This document shows positions 25,160-33,628 of a DNA stretch of 64,000 nucleotides, piece by piece. The translations under genes were made by a program, and so were the position numbers. The stretch comes from an uncultured Nitrospirales bacterium (lineage in GTDB: Bacteria > Nitrospirota > Nitrospiria > Nitrospirales > UBA8639), in the NCBI GenBank assembly GCA_958295805.1, contig OY282373.1:467001-531000 (forward strand). Direction: 5' to 3'. Numbering within the stretch: the stretch's first letter is position 1; each line of letters begins with the position of its first letter. Below the pieces are notes generated by a model, which searched no databases, was not told the origin of the DNA, and was given only the letters and a program-made list of their open reading frames with translations.

Positions 25160-26644
25160 ATGACCTCCTCCCGCGTCGCATCGTTTCAGCCGCTTGCCCT
25201 GGAGGGCGAGATTCTTCAACAACGAGCTTGGCGGATGCCGGACCTGGTGGTCTACCAGCATGGGCCTGATGAATGGTGGGTGGCGCCTCTTGATGAAGAT
25301 CTGCCCGTAGTCCGGCTGAACCGAATGGGCGCCTCGCTTCTTGGGGCCATGGACGGCCGGCTTTCGATTCAGGCGCTCCTCAATCAATTCGGCAAATGGA
25401 TCTGCGGTCCGAATCAGGAAACCGGCCGGTGGTTTCTGGAACGGTGGTCCTTGCCGCGCTATTCGTTGTGTTATTTCGGGACGGACCCGCCCAGTGGTCA
25501 CAACGTCAACGCCAAATGGGACCTGCTGTTGCAAAAGGTTCGTGAACACTGGCATGAAAACGTGACGGTCGAAAGTGAAACCCACCTCACGGCGTTTCAT
25601 CATCAAGGGATTCAACACCATCACGGCCATTTTGAGATCGTCGAAACGACCGTCTCCCATCTCTTGCGAGAACCCTGTGAGGCGCTGAACGGGTTTTCGT
25701 ATGGTCAATTATTGGCGAAAACCTTCAGGCAATTGGGATGGTGGAGTCCGAAACCTCGGCGTATCGTTGAGGTGGGCGCCGGCTTAGGCTATCTGTCTCA
25801 GGAAATGGCCAAGGAACTCTCACCCCTGGAACGCCGCGGCGTGGAGTATTTCTTCTTGGATCTTACCCGTCCCTTTCTTCATTCACAATTAACGTTAGCC
25901 GCTCACGCCGGCTGGGACGCGCGCGCCGTGAACGCGAACGCGGAGCGACTGCCGTTCGCCGATGCCACCGTGGACTTGGTCATTGACAATGAAAACCTGG
26001 CGGATATGACGCCCACCCGCTTGTCCAAGGAAGAATTGGACGCGCGCGTGGGCAAGACGCCCGAGCATCAGCAGTGTCTGGATTTAATTCACACACTCCG
26101 TTTGAATCTGGATGCGCCCTACCCGGACGACGCGATCGTGAATTCCGGGGCGATGCACTTTTTGATGGAACTGTGGCGGGTTCTCAGACCCGGCGGGCGA
26201 GCGTTACTCGTCGAATTCGGCATCGACGCGGGCTGGCCGGACCCCGTTCGGCTTCCCGGTCATACGGAATATGAAGTGCAGTTTTCCCATCTGCGCCACG
26301 TGGCCCAATGGCTGGGGTTTCGGGAACAGTATTGCGCGCTGCCCCAACTGCTCTCGATTCGACGGGATACGCAAGTCCTCTGCACCGGTGCCGCGTATGC
26401 CATCCGACGGTTGCAGGAAGCAGAGGGAAAAACGTTTGCCGTGCGGGCGTATACTGAATCGGAGTTACAACGCACGCTCGGGGAGACGCTCGCCAGATTC
26501 ACCGGCCTGCATTATCACCACGTCCTTGACCCAGCCTGGTTCGGCTTGTGGGACTTTAAGGCCTTGATCCTGGAAAAACCCGGCGGCATGCCCCGCCCCG
26601 CCTATAAAGAATCCCAGGGTTTCCGTTGGTATAGTCAGCGGTAA
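25160..26644 (+). CDS. PqqD-like domain + SAM-dependent methyltransferase fusion
   Basis: 494 residues. The N-terminal region (about residues 45-80, VVRLNRMGASLLGAMDGRLSI) resembles PqqD-like peptide-recognition domains. The middle carries a class I methyltransferase: IVEVGAGLGYLSQEMAKEL (SAM-binding motif I), AERLPFADATVDLVIDNEN (motifs II-III) and ELWRVLRPGGRALLVEFG (motif IV-V region). The C-terminal 120 residues are not recognised. PqqD-like domains bind ribosomal peptide precursors or metabolites; with the coupled heme-oxygenase-like enzyme this suggests a small modification pathway. No precursor peptide gene is seen nearby. Confidence 0.75.
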   Translation: MTSSRVASFQPLALEGEILQQRAWRMPDLVVYQHGPDEWWVAPLDEDLPVVRLNRMGASLLGAMDGRLSIQALLNQFGKWICGPNQETGRWFLERWSLPRYSLCYFGTDPPSGHNVNAKWDLLLQKVREHWHENVTVESETHLTAFHHQGIQHHHGHFEIVETTVSHLLREPCEALNGFSYGQLLAKTFRQLGWWSPKPRRIVEVGAGLGYLSQEMAKELSPLERRGVEYFFLDLTRPFLHSQLTLAAHAGWDARAVNANAERLPFADATVDLVIDNENLADMTPTRLSKEELDARVGKTPEHQQCLDLIHTLRLNLDAPYPDDAIVNSGAMHFLMELWRVLRPGGRALLVEFGIDAGWPDPVRLPGHTEYEVQFSHLRHVAQWLGFREQYCALPQLLSIRRDTQVLCTGAAYAIRRLQEAEGKTFAVRAYTESELQRTLGETLARFTGLHYHHVLDPAWFGLWDFKALILEKPGGMPRPAYKESQGFRWYSQR

Positions 26645-26816
26645 GTCAGGATTTGCTTTCCCTTGAGGGGGAGAATAAACAGACTGTTCTCAGCTTTCAG
26701 GTGACGGCGAAAAGCCTGGACGAATGGATTTTCCTTTTCTACCTGAGATCGCCTGAGAATCAGCGACCACACCGATGTATCAACGACGAGATTCACGACC
26801 ACGGCGATCAGCCGTG
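26635..26816 (-). pseudogene. truncated VapC (PIN domain) remnant
   Basis: From the GTG at 26816 the frame gives MNLVVDTSVWSLILRRSQ, then FVQAFRRHLKAENSLFILPL, a good PIN-domain start with the first catalytic Asp. After about 45 residues similarity to VapC is lost and the frame stops at residue 60, within the 3' end of the methyltransferase gene. About half of the usual 130 residues, including the other acidic residues, are missing. The loss point lies at CCCTTGAGGGGGAG, the core of a repeat seen elsewhere in the window. Its start overlaps the vapB stop. Confidence 0.75.
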
Positions 26817-26992
26817 TAATCCCAATCCTTGCGAAACTCAAGCGTCCCGAACGCACGTAGGACGTTACGCTGCTGCCGCCGTTGGATAAATTCTTCCAAG
26901 GCTTTCGTCACCGTCTCTTTTTTCGTGCGGAGTCCGGCTACCTGAACGGCTTTCTTCAACAACCGGTCATCAATGGCTAAATTCGTCGCCAT
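26780..26992 (-). CDS. VapB-type antitoxin without functional toxin
   Basis: 70 residues from the ATG at 26992, which has GGAGG 7-8 nt upstream. MATNLAIDDRLLKKAVQVAG followed by KKETVTKALEEFIQRR is a ribbon-helix-helix VapB of the DUF2191 type; FRKDWDYTADRR is the usual toxin-binding tail. The partner gene overlapping its 3' end is truncated, so this may be an orphan antitoxin, possibly still repressing its own promoter. Confidence 0.85.
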   Translation of the reverse strand: MATNLAIDDRLLKKAVQVAGLRTKKETVTKALEEFIQRRQQRNVLRAFGTLEFRKDWDYTADRRGRESRR

Positions 26993-27004
26993 CAGAAACC
27001 TCCA

Positions 27005-27028
27005 TGTGTCGAGTTGACACACGTCAAC
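27005..27028 (-). promoter_or_regulatory. overlapping inverted repeats upstream of the orphan vapB
   Basis: Two interlocked palindromes, TGTGTC-5-GACACA (27005-27021) and GTTGAC-4-GTCAAC (27013-27028), lie just upstream of the vapB Shine-Dalgarno sequence. The second contains a TTGAC -35-like core. A likely autoregulatory operator. Confidence 0.5.
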
Positions 27029-27075
27029 GATGGTTGCGCAGGACCACCTTATCAAATCTTCAGAGATGAAAGAAT

Positions 27076-28014
27076 TCAGGCCCCATGGTGCAAAAGACGA
27101 TTCAGATGCACCAGCACGCCTTCTCGTAATCCGTATTCACTAACGAGACAGCGTTGGGCCTTCAGTTCTTCCATGATGCAGCGAAGAATGAGGGTGCCCG
27201 CGGCAATCACTTCTTCACGGCCCGCTTCCAAGCCGGGTATCCCGACTCGGTCTGCTTTCGTTTTGCTGAACACGTCGTGTTCGACGTGCTGAATGGCCGA
27301 CGGGTTCAACTCATAATTCTGAATCCGCGCCGGATCATAGATGCGTAATTGCTGGGCCATTGCCGCCAACGAGGTGATGGTGCCCGCGGTGCCTACCAAC
27401 GTCAGATCCGTGACGTCTCCGATTTTCCGGAGCGCGCCTCGGGCAAGCGTTCGGACGATGCCTTCCGCTTCATGAATGTCCTGGGCACTCGGCGGATCAT
27501 GTTTCAAGACCCGTTCTGATAATCGCACCACGCCAACGTCAATCGACGTCACGTGGGGAGTCTGTCCCCGTCGGCTGGCAATGAATTCCGTACTCCCGCC
27601 GCCGATATCCAGACCCAGGATGTTTTCAACGTCTGAAGACAGCCCGGAGCGAATCCCCAGTAAGGTTCGTCTCGCTTCCTCTTCTCCGTCAATGACTTCA
27701 ATCTCGACGCCTGTTTTTTGCCTGACGGCACTGACAAACTCTTCTCCATTCCGGGCTTCTCGAACGGCGCTGGTGGCCACGGCACGATACTGTTCCACCG
27801 CATGGCTCTCGATGATCCGTTTCCACTCACGAATCGTCTCAATCACGCGCGACGTGGCCTCCGGTCTGAGTCGTCCGGTGTGATCGACGCCTTCCCCCAA
27901 CCGCAGAATTTTGCGACCCGAATACAGGGGATGAACCGGGCCTTCAGGTGGAACCTCGGCCACCAGGACCCGACAGGTCAGCGTGCCGATATCAATGCCG
28001 GCTAATCGCCTCAT
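27076..28014 (-). CDS. Ppx/GppA family phosphatase
   Basis: 312 residues of the exopolyphosphatase/guanosine pentaphosphate phosphatase family (ASKHA fold). LAGIDIGTLTCRVLVAEV is the phosphate-1 motif. ATSAVREARNGEEFVSAV, GLDIGGGSTEFI (phosphate-2 motif) and LVGTAGTITSLAAM follow in order. At 312 residues it has only the two N-terminal catalytic domains, like short GppA/Ppx proteins, without the C-terminal HD extension. It starts 3 nt after the recG stop and is probably cotranscribed. Whether polyphosphate or pppGpp is the substrate cannot be told. Confidence 0.92.
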   Translation of the reverse strand: MRRLAGIDIGTLTCRVLVAEVPPEGPVHPLYSGRKILRLGEGVDHTGRLRPEATSRVIETIREWKRIIESHAVEQYRAVATSAVREARNGEEFVSAVRQKTGVEIEVIDGEEEARRTLLGIRSGLSSDVENILGLDIGGGSTEFIASRRGQTPHVTSIDVGVVRLSERVLKHDPPSAQDIHEAEGIVRTLARGALRKIGDVTDLTLVGTAGTITSLAAMAQQLRIYDPARIQNYELNPSAIQHVEHDVFSKTKADRVGIPGLEAGREEVIAAGTLILRCIMEELKAQRCLVSEYGLREGVLVHLNRLLHHGA

Positions 28015-28017
28015 GGT

Positions 28018-30957
28018 TTATCCGATGGATTTCAATTCCAATTTGGTTTGCCATCGCCGCAACATGGTGGCTTTGAGGAATTGATGGTCAGGGTGTGACA
28101 ACTCGGGGTCCTGTTCCACCAGGGCATGGGCGTCTGCCCGAGCGCGTTCCAGCAACGCGGCGTCCCGAACCAGATCCGCCACGCGAAATTCGGGTATCCC
28201 CCATTGTCGAGTTCCCAACATGTCGCCGGGCCCGCGAATATTCAGATCCTGTTCGGCAATCGCAAATCCATCAGAGCACTGCACCATGGCTTTCAGGCGT
28301 TGCTCGCCGGTCTGGGTCGGCTTGGCCACCGGCGGGGGCGCGGACGCCGTTCCCTTCTCGAACTGCAAGCCCGTCCTGAGCCTGCCTTGGGCTTGCCCTG
28401 AGCTTGCCCTGAGCTTGCCCTGAGCTTGCCCTGAGCCTCGAAGTGCCGCGAAGGGACTCGAAGGATCGAAACGGGAGGGAGCCTCTCTCCCGGATGCCGA
28501 TGGTTCCGTGCCGTGAAGGTCGTGGTGCTTCGTTTTTCTTCCTGCTGAACTGATTAAGAGACAATACGACCGTTGCAGGCCGCGGCCCACTCTGCCGCGA
28601 AGTTGGTGGAGTTGGGCGAGCCCGAACCGGTCGGCGTGTTCAATCACCATGACCGCCGCATTGGGGACATCCAACCCCACTTCGATGACCGTGGTCGCCA
28701 CAAGGACGTGAATCTCTCCCGCCTTGAAGGCTTTCATAATGGCGGCTTTCTCATCCGACTTCATCCGTCCGTGGAGGAGCCCCAGTTTCCACGTAGGAAA
28801 TTCCTCCGTCTGTAAGCGTTCCGCGGCCAGGATTGCGGCTTCCAGATCGAGTTTTTCCGATTCCTCCACCAGTGGATACACGATGTAGGCCTGCCGCCCC
28901 TTGTTGACTTCTTTCCGCACCAACTCATAGGCCCGGTGACGCGCCTGATGGCGAAAGACCCGGGTCTGAATGGGAGTCCGGCCCGGCGGCAATCCATCAA
29001 TGATGGACACGTTGAGGTCTCCGTAGACCGTCATGGCCAAGGTACGGGGGATCGGGGTGGCCGTCATGACCAGGACGTCCGGCTGTTGTCCTTTTTCTCG
29101 CAGTTTCCCTCGCTGCAACACGCCGAATTTGTGTTGTTCATCCACGACGACCAAGCCTAACCGATGAAATTGGACGTTCTGCTCCAAGAGCGCGTGCGTC
29201 CCCACGACGACCCGTATGTCCCCGTGAGCGACGGATTCCAAGATCCGTGCCCGCTCCTTTTGCGATGTCCCTCCCGTCAGCAGGGCCACGGAAACGTCAA
29301 GCGGTTCGAGGTATTGCTGAATGGTCAAAAAATGCTGCTCGGCCAGAATTTCCGTTGGAGCCATTAAGACGGCCTGGTATCCGTCTCCGCACGCCGCCAA
29401 CATGGCATGAAGGGCGACGACGGTTTTCCCCGATCCCACGTCTCCTTGAATGAGCCGATTCATGGGTTGGGGCGTGCTCATGTCTCTTTCGATCTCGGCA
29501 ATCACGCGTTGTTGAGCGTCGGTCAACTGAAACGGCAAATGATCGTACAACTTGGTGGTCAACGTTCTCGTGAGACGAAAGGCAATGCCCGGGACCGCTT
29601 GGTGAGTTCGTTGTCGGATGGCCAAGGCAAGCTGAAGCAGGAAACACTCTTCGAAGGCCAAACGCCGGCGGGCCGCCGTCTGTCCGCTGTTGAGCAGGGT
29701 AACGTCCTCGGTCTTGCTTGGAAAATGGCTCTCTGCAATCGCCGCGTGGAACGAGGGCCAATGATGTCGCTCAAGGAGACTCGCGGGGAGCGGATCCGGT
29801 AAGTGGGCGTCATGAGCTTCCAGAAGAGCCTGCATGATCCAGCGAAGTTGGCGGGAACTCAGCCCCCGCGTTTCATGATAGATCGGCACGATGCGGCCCA
29901 CGTGAAGGAGCAAGTCTTCATCCGCGCCGACTAATTCATATTGAGGGCTTTTCATCTGGACCCCGTTCACGTAGCGAGGGTGTGCCGCGACCGGACCGCT
30001 CAGCACGACGCGCAATCCGCTTTTGAGCACGCTTTCGAGGTACGGTTGATTGAAAAACACCACGTCCACGGTACCCGTGTCATCACGAACCGACATGGTC
30101 AGCAGGGTCATGGACCGCCGCCGCGTCCGCTGGAGCCGGGCTTGGTGAATGGTGCCGGCAATGGTGGCTTTTTCGTCGGGGACCAGTTTGCCGATGGGCA
30201 CGATGTGAGATCGATCTTCATACCGCCAAGGTAAAAACCACAACGCGTCTTCAATCGTGCGAATCCCCAGTTTTTCCAATAACGCGGCCCGCTTGGGTCC
30301 CACCCCTTTCGCAAACCGGATGTCGATCTCGTGGGGAAGCTCCCCCCCCATCCCTCCCTGGTGGGGGCGGGATGGGGAGGAGTGTCTGGTTGTCTCTTTG
30401 ACCTGTTCTGGATTGATCGTCACATGGCGAGCATGACCCGGTTCTGAATCGGGTGCCGACTCGAACGGCCCAGGCTCCCCTTCCACCCTTCCCTCTCCCA
30501 CCGGGAGAGGGCCAGGGTGAGGGCGAAGGGCCATGGTTGATAAACGGTCCAGGATTTCTTTAGCCGCGGCTAATCGGTTCCTGGCCCGTTCCTGCCCTGA
30601 GCCTCGAAGAGTTCCCCTGAGGCTTGCCCTGAGCCTCGAAGGGTTCCCCTGAGCCTCGAAGGGTCTCGAAGTGCCTCGAAGGGAGCCGCCTTCTTGCTCG
30701 TGGTCTTGAAACAAGGAGCACAGAACGAGTAACTCCGCTTCAACTTGCCGCGGGAACACGTGTTTCCCCAAGGCGTTGACGACGTGGGTGGAAAGAAACG
30801 AGTGAAGCCGTTTGATGGTTGAGGCAGAATGGTCCTCGTTCCGATAGGCGACCTGAACGGGGCCACCCAATCGGTTGACCAACTCCTGTAATCCCGGGTC
30901 ATGGTCCGGGACGTGTTCATCAGGGTTGTGCGCGTCTGTCGGAGAGGAACTTGCCAC
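28018..30957 (-). CDS. recG: ATP-dependent DNA helicase RecG with in-frame repeat insertions
   Basis: 979 residues, far above the usual 680-850. RecG remodels stalled replication forks. The wedge domain start (KGVGPKRAALLEKLGI), Walker A (GDVGSGKTVVAL), DEQHKFG, the motif VI region (LRGRVGRG) and the RecG-specific RGPGDMLGTRQWG are intact. Extra length comes from low-complexity segments encoded by genomic repeats: about residues 88-122, 140-160, 188-207 and a long loop of about 80 residues (near 815-890) between LLISSAG and RLKAMVQC. The start is a GTG with no visible Shine-Dalgarno sequence. The gene pairs with ppx/gppA downstream. Confidence 0.93.
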   Translation of the reverse strand: MASSSPTDAHNPDEHVPDHDPGLQELVNRLGGPVQVAYRNEDHSASTIKRLHSFLSTHVVNALGKHVFPRQVEAELLVLCSLFQDHEQEGGSLRGTSRPFEAQGNPSRLRASLRGTLRGSGQERARNRLAAAKEILDRLSTMALRPHPGPLPVGEGRVEGEPGPFESAPDSEPGHARHVTINPEQVKETTRHSSPSRPHQGGMGGELPHEIDIRFAKGVGPKRAALLEKLGIRTIEDALWFLPWRYEDRSHIVPIGKLVPDEKATIAGTIHQARLQRTRRRSMTLLTMSVRDDTGTVDVVFFNQPYLESVLKSGLRVVLSGPVAAHPRYVNGVQMKSPQYELVGADEDLLLHVGRIVPIYHETRGLSSRQLRWIMQALLEAHDAHLPDPLPASLLERHHWPSFHAAIAESHFPSKTEDVTLLNSGQTAARRRLAFEECFLLQLALAIRQRTHQAVPGIAFRLTRTLTTKLYDHLPFQLTDAQQRVIAEIERDMSTPQPMNRLIQGDVGSGKTVVALHAMLAACGDGYQAVLMAPTEILAEQHFLTIQQYLEPLDVSVALLTGGTSQKERARILESVAHGDIRVVVGTHALLEQNVQFHRLGLVVVDEQHKFGVLQRGKLREKGQQPDVLVMTATPIPRTLAMTVYGDLNVSIIDGLPPGRTPIQTRVFRHQARHRAYELVRKEVNKGRQAYIVYPLVEESEKLDLEAAILAAERLQTEEFPTWKLGLLHGRMKSDEKAAIMKAFKAGEIHVLVATTVIEVGLDVPNAAVMVIEHADRFGLAQLHQLRGRVGRGLQRSYCLLISSAGRKTKHHDLHGTEPSASGREAPSRFDPSSPFAALRGSGQAQGKLRASSGQAQGRLRTGLQFEKGTASAPPPVAKPTQTGEQRLKAMVQCSDGFAIAEQDLNIRGPGDMLGTRQWGIPEFRVADLVRDAALLERARADAHALVEQDPELSHPDHQFLKATMLRRWQTKLELKSIG
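28306..28512. repeat. repeat array in frame inside recG, with 11-bp tandem units
   Basis: The motif CCCTGAGCTTG is repeated about four times head to tail (28386-28432), flanked by CCCTGAGCCTCGAAG and GGGACTCGAAGGATCG. Because 11 is not a multiple of 3, three units encode an 11-residue peptide period (GQAQGKLRASS type). The stretch sits in a loop between helicase motif VI and the RecG C-terminal motif and keeps the frame open. Confidence 0.8.
30335..30385. repeat. palindromic repeat in frame inside recG
   Basis: GCTCCCCCCCCATCCCTCCC and its near-complement TGGTGGGGGCGGGATGGGGA form a long inverted repeat. It encodes SSPSRPHQGGMGGELPHE just before the RecG wedge domain. Confidence 0.65.
30480..30527. 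repeat. REP-like palindrome in frame inside recG
   Basis: CCCTTCCCTCTCCCACCGGG followed by AGAGGGCCAGGGTGAGGGCG. It is close to the intergenic copies near 48440 and encodes RPHPGPLPVGEGRVEGEP. Confidence 0.75.
30594..30690. repeat. CCCTGAGCCTCGAAGGG repeat cluster in frame inside recG
   Basis: About four imperfect copies of (C)CCTGAGCCTCGAAG(GG) follow each other here. Single copies occur at 41275-41298 (end of lolA) and in ftsK (near 42000, 43540, 43800). The cluster encodes residues rich in R, G, S and L (LRGTSRPFEAQG, LRASLRGTLRG) in the N-terminal part of RecG. Confidence 0.7.
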
Positions 30958-31146
30958 GAGGCGAATACTACAAAGTGTGGCAACGGATTTCCAGAAGGCT
31001 CAGCATTTTCTGCCGGAACGGGGAAAATCCACGGGAAGGCTTGTCAGACGAATGACGGGTATGGTAACAAAGGTGTCCACTTCAGCGATTGTATCTTGTA
31101 GCTGCGCGACCTCATCGCGCCCCACTGAGTGAAAGGACCTCTCACC

Positions 31147-31335
31147 ATGGCGTTTGCATGTTCGATTTGTGGAAAAAAACGCATGACCGGCCATAACGTC
31201 AGTCATGCGAATAATAAAACCAAGCGGGTGTTTCGCCCCAACCTGCAAACCGTTCGGGCGTTGGTGAACGGTGTGGCTCAACGCCTTCGGGTCTGTACCC
31301 GTTGTCTCCGTTCGGGACGCATTCAAAAAGCGTAA
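31147..31335 (+). CDS. rpmB: large ribosomal subunit protein bL28
   Basis: 62 residues from the ATG at 31147 (AAAGGA lies upstream); an in-frame ATG at 31129 would add six residues outside the family. [32 protein letters not shown] is the bL28 signature. CSIC near the start and CTRC near the end form a zinc-ribbon pair, i.e. the Zn-binding (C+) form. It is divergent from recG. Confidence 0.95.
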   Translation: MAFACSICGKKRMTGHNVSHANNKTKRVFRPNLQTVRALVNGVAQRLRVCTRCLRSGRIQKA

Positions 31336-31574
31336 GACCTCCCGTAGCGCAAGACCTTCCCTTCAGTCAGGGCTTCCCGCTCCTTCGCCAGAGTCTCATC
31401 CTGCTTTTCCCATAGCGATCCCGCTTCTCCCGTAGCCATTTCGCTTTTCCCATAGCCATCCTGACCCCCATTGTCATTCTGAGCAAAGCGAAGAATCTGC
31501 TTCCATCTTCTCCCCCACGTCCACCCATTCCAACGGGCATCGCTCTTTTCAACCCCCGTTCTTCCCGCTACGCG
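31336..31574. other. intergenic region with short direct repeats
   Basis: No gene seen. It holds imperfect direct repeats of a CTTTTCCCATAGCCATC-type unit (31410-31465) and a copy of the dispersed element TCATTCTGAGCAAAGCGAAG (31475-31500), also found near 50577 and 56655. Confidence 0.6.
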
Positions 31575-32075
31575 TTATGCCGGCCGAAATTGAAGTGCCG
31601 CGGAATTGATACAATACCGCAGGCCGGTCGGTGGCGGCCCATCATTGAACACGTGGCCCTGGTGTCCGCCGCACCGTACACAATGAACCTCGTTTCTGGG
31701 GTAGAACAAATACCAATCCGTTTTCCGGCCGACCACGGTGGGTGAGAGCGGCTCGTAAAAACTCGGCCACCCCGTCTTGCTGTCATACTTGGCTTCGGAC
31801 GAAAACAGCGCCAGATCACATCCCGCACAATGATACGTGCCCGCCGCCTTGTGTTGATGATAGGCGTTGTGGAAGGGCGGCTCGGTCCCTTCTTCCCGAA
31901 GCACGTGATATTGTTCCGGCGTCAACAGGGCTTTCCATTCTTCATTGGTTTTCACGACCTTCCCCCATTCCGTCTCTTCCCTGGCCCCGGCAGACAGGAG
32001 GCCCAGGGGATTTACCATCATGCCTACTCCCGCCACGACCCCAAGCTTCAACACGGTTCGTCTTCCGATTTCCAT
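31575..32075 (-). CDS. msrB: peptide-methionine (R)-S-oxide reductase, Tat-exported
   Basis: 166 residues from the ATG at 32075, fixed by GGAGG 8 nt upstream; the frame extends further but without support. The N-terminus MEIGRRTVLKLG is a Tat signal (twin Arg) followed by a hydrophobic stretch, so the enzyme probably works in the periplasm. The zinc-binding CAGC and CVRC pairs, GWPSFYEP, GGHQGHVFNDGP and the catalytic Cys in LRYCINSAAL are all present. It reduces methionine-R-sulfoxide in oxidised proteins. It stands alone in a divergent context. Confidence 0.94.
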   Translation of the reverse strand: MEIGRRTVLKLGVVAGVGMMVNPLGLLSAGAREETEWGKVVKTNEEWKALLTPEQYHVLREEGTEPPFHNAYHQHKAAGTYHCAGCDLALFSSEAKYDSKTGWPSFYEPLSPTVVGRKTDWYLFYPRNEVHCVRCGGHQGHVFNDGPPPTGLRYCINSAALQFRPA

Positions 32076-32123
32076 CTTTATACCTCCTATACGTACACGA
32101 TCAACAGTCAACAATCCTGACAC

Positions 32124-32593
32124 AAATTTTACGCTAAAGCCAGTCTACTCCCTTCCCAAGCCGTTTGAACAGGGTGGATTAAGGCGAGAAGGGGGAAGCA
32201 AATGCAAATCGTCGGCGTGGGTGGTAAGCGGGCGGTTGGGCTCAAGCTCAACGTTGCGGGGTAGGATGTTGACCGTTACGATGGATTGCAAGTTGGTAGG
32301 TGGTAGTGCAGGCCAAGGAGATGAAGAATCTGTGGTGCCTTTTTGTAGTAAGTGCATTAGGAGGGACAGGCACGCTCATCCGATAGTGCGCCAAGCGTTG
32401 GGGGCGAGACAAATTTCGCTACATCAAGGGGATGCTGCTAGCACTGTGGCTATAGCATTGATCTTGCTGTTCAGACCGGCGGGCGGGAACTTAGAGTACG
32501 ACCGATGTTGAAGACGAATACGATCAAACGACGCACACATTCGCTGTTACGCCAGAGTTTGATGTTTTATGAGCACTGAACCAGGAGAGGAAA
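32124..32593. other. intergenic boundary of the accessory cassette
   Basis: About 470 bases with no convincing gene, RNA or repeat that I can identify. Composition becomes AT-richer toward its right end, which is where the six-gene accessory cassette begins. AGGAGAGG lies immediately before the first start codon. A left junction of a transferred segment probably lies here, but I see no tRNA, integrase or obvious direct repeat. Confidence 0.4.
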
Positions 32594-33628
32594 ATGGTCG
32601 AAAAACACACAATGCTGAACGTCGAATCTGTGTCCTTCGATACTGATAACCCTAGAATAAAAATGGCATTGGAGAAATATGGAGATCAGCTAAATGCTGA
32701 GCGTATTCACTTCGCTTTGCGTTCGGCTACAGATGGGGCAGCGGGTACTTCCTCTTATTCTTCTCTTAGAGATTCAATCCGTGCCAGTGGTGGGGTGATG
32801 TCCCCGATTACCGTTATAAATAAAGGCGTCGGATATGTTTGCATTGATGGAAATACCAGGCTTGCTATCTATAAAGAATTTCTTAGAGATGCTATAGAAG
32901 GGCCTTGGTCTGAGATCAAAGCAATAGTTTTGGCCGATGCGGACCAACGCGATATTGAGACAATTCGTGTGTCGGCGCACTTGGTTGGTTCCAGAGAATG
33001 GCCTGCCTACGAAAAGGCAAGGTATCTTCATTATCTACGCAACAGCAGATTCATGGATTATGGTGAAATGATAATGCTCTGTGGTGGCAACAAAACCAAC
33101 ATAGAGCGTCAGATTGATGCTTATCATGACATGAATGAATATTATCGTGATGTGGTTGATGACACGGCGTTTCATATCGACAGGTTTAGCGGTTTTGTTG
33201 AATTGCAGAAACCGAGGGTTAAGGAGGCCATATTCGATGCTGGTCTAGACCTGAAAGATTTTGGGGAATGGATTCGTGATGGAAAAATATACCGTTTGGA
33301 AGATGTACGGCAGTTGCCCAAAGTTCTTCGTAACGATGAAGCAAAAAAAGCATTCCTTGCCGGAGGCCCTCGCTCTATAGAAACGGCCATCAACCTACTT
33401 GACCGACAAGCAGAAAAAGATCCGTCTCAAAAAGATAGTGAGATTATACTGGAAACCGCATCTGTGCATCAGCTAGCCGAGGTTCTTGCTCGACGCATCA
33501 ACGATTTGCCCTATTCTGAATTGCGAGCACTAAGAGACAAAAAACGAGACGACGTTGCGGAGCAGATAAGCACCCTGGAGGATTTGTCAGCACGGCTACA
33601 TGGGCTGCTTGAAGATGTCTCAGAGTGA
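32594..33628 (+). CDS. ParB/Srx-fold protein, first gene of the six-gene cassette
   Basis: 344 residues, AT-rich gene. The N-terminal third has a ParB/sulfiredoxin-like layout: DTDNPRIKMALEKYGDQ, then SLRDSIRASGGVMSPITVIN and GYVCIDGNTRLAIYKEF, the GNTRL motif corresponding to the ParB box II. REWPAYEKARYLHYLR follows, then a helical region that could hold a helix-turn-helix, and a charged C-terminus. ParB folds bind CTP or ATP and DNA, or act as nucleases; which applies is unknown. A close structural cousin is the fourth gene of the cassette. AGGAGAGG precedes the ATG, and the 3' end overlaps the next gene. Confidence 0.6.
   Translation: MVEKHTMLNVESVSFDTDNPRIKMALEKYGDQLNAERIHFALRSATDGAAGTSSYSSLRDSIRASGGVMSPITVINKGVGYVCIDGNTRLAIYKEFLRDAIEGPWSEIKAIVLADADQRDIETIRVSAHLVGSREWPAYEKARYLHYLRNSRFMDYGEMIMLCGGNKTNIERQIDAYHDMNEYYRDVVDDTAFHIDRFSGFVELQKPRVKEAIFDAGLDLKDFGEWIRDGKIYRLEDVRQLPKVLRNDEAKKAFLAGGPRSIETAINLLDRQAEKDPSQKDSEIILETASVHQLAEVLARRINDLPYSELRALRDKKRDDVAEQISTLEDLSARLHGLLEDVSE

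Noticed and set aside
28374-28440. Possible CRISPR-like or minisatellite array in its own right
   Set aside because: 11-bp units without spacers inside the recG frame; treated as a repeat-derived insertion.
31945-32511. Plus-strand open frame of 188 codons in the cassette boundary
   Set aside because: It starts antisense to msrB, lacks a ribosome binding site and shows no domain.
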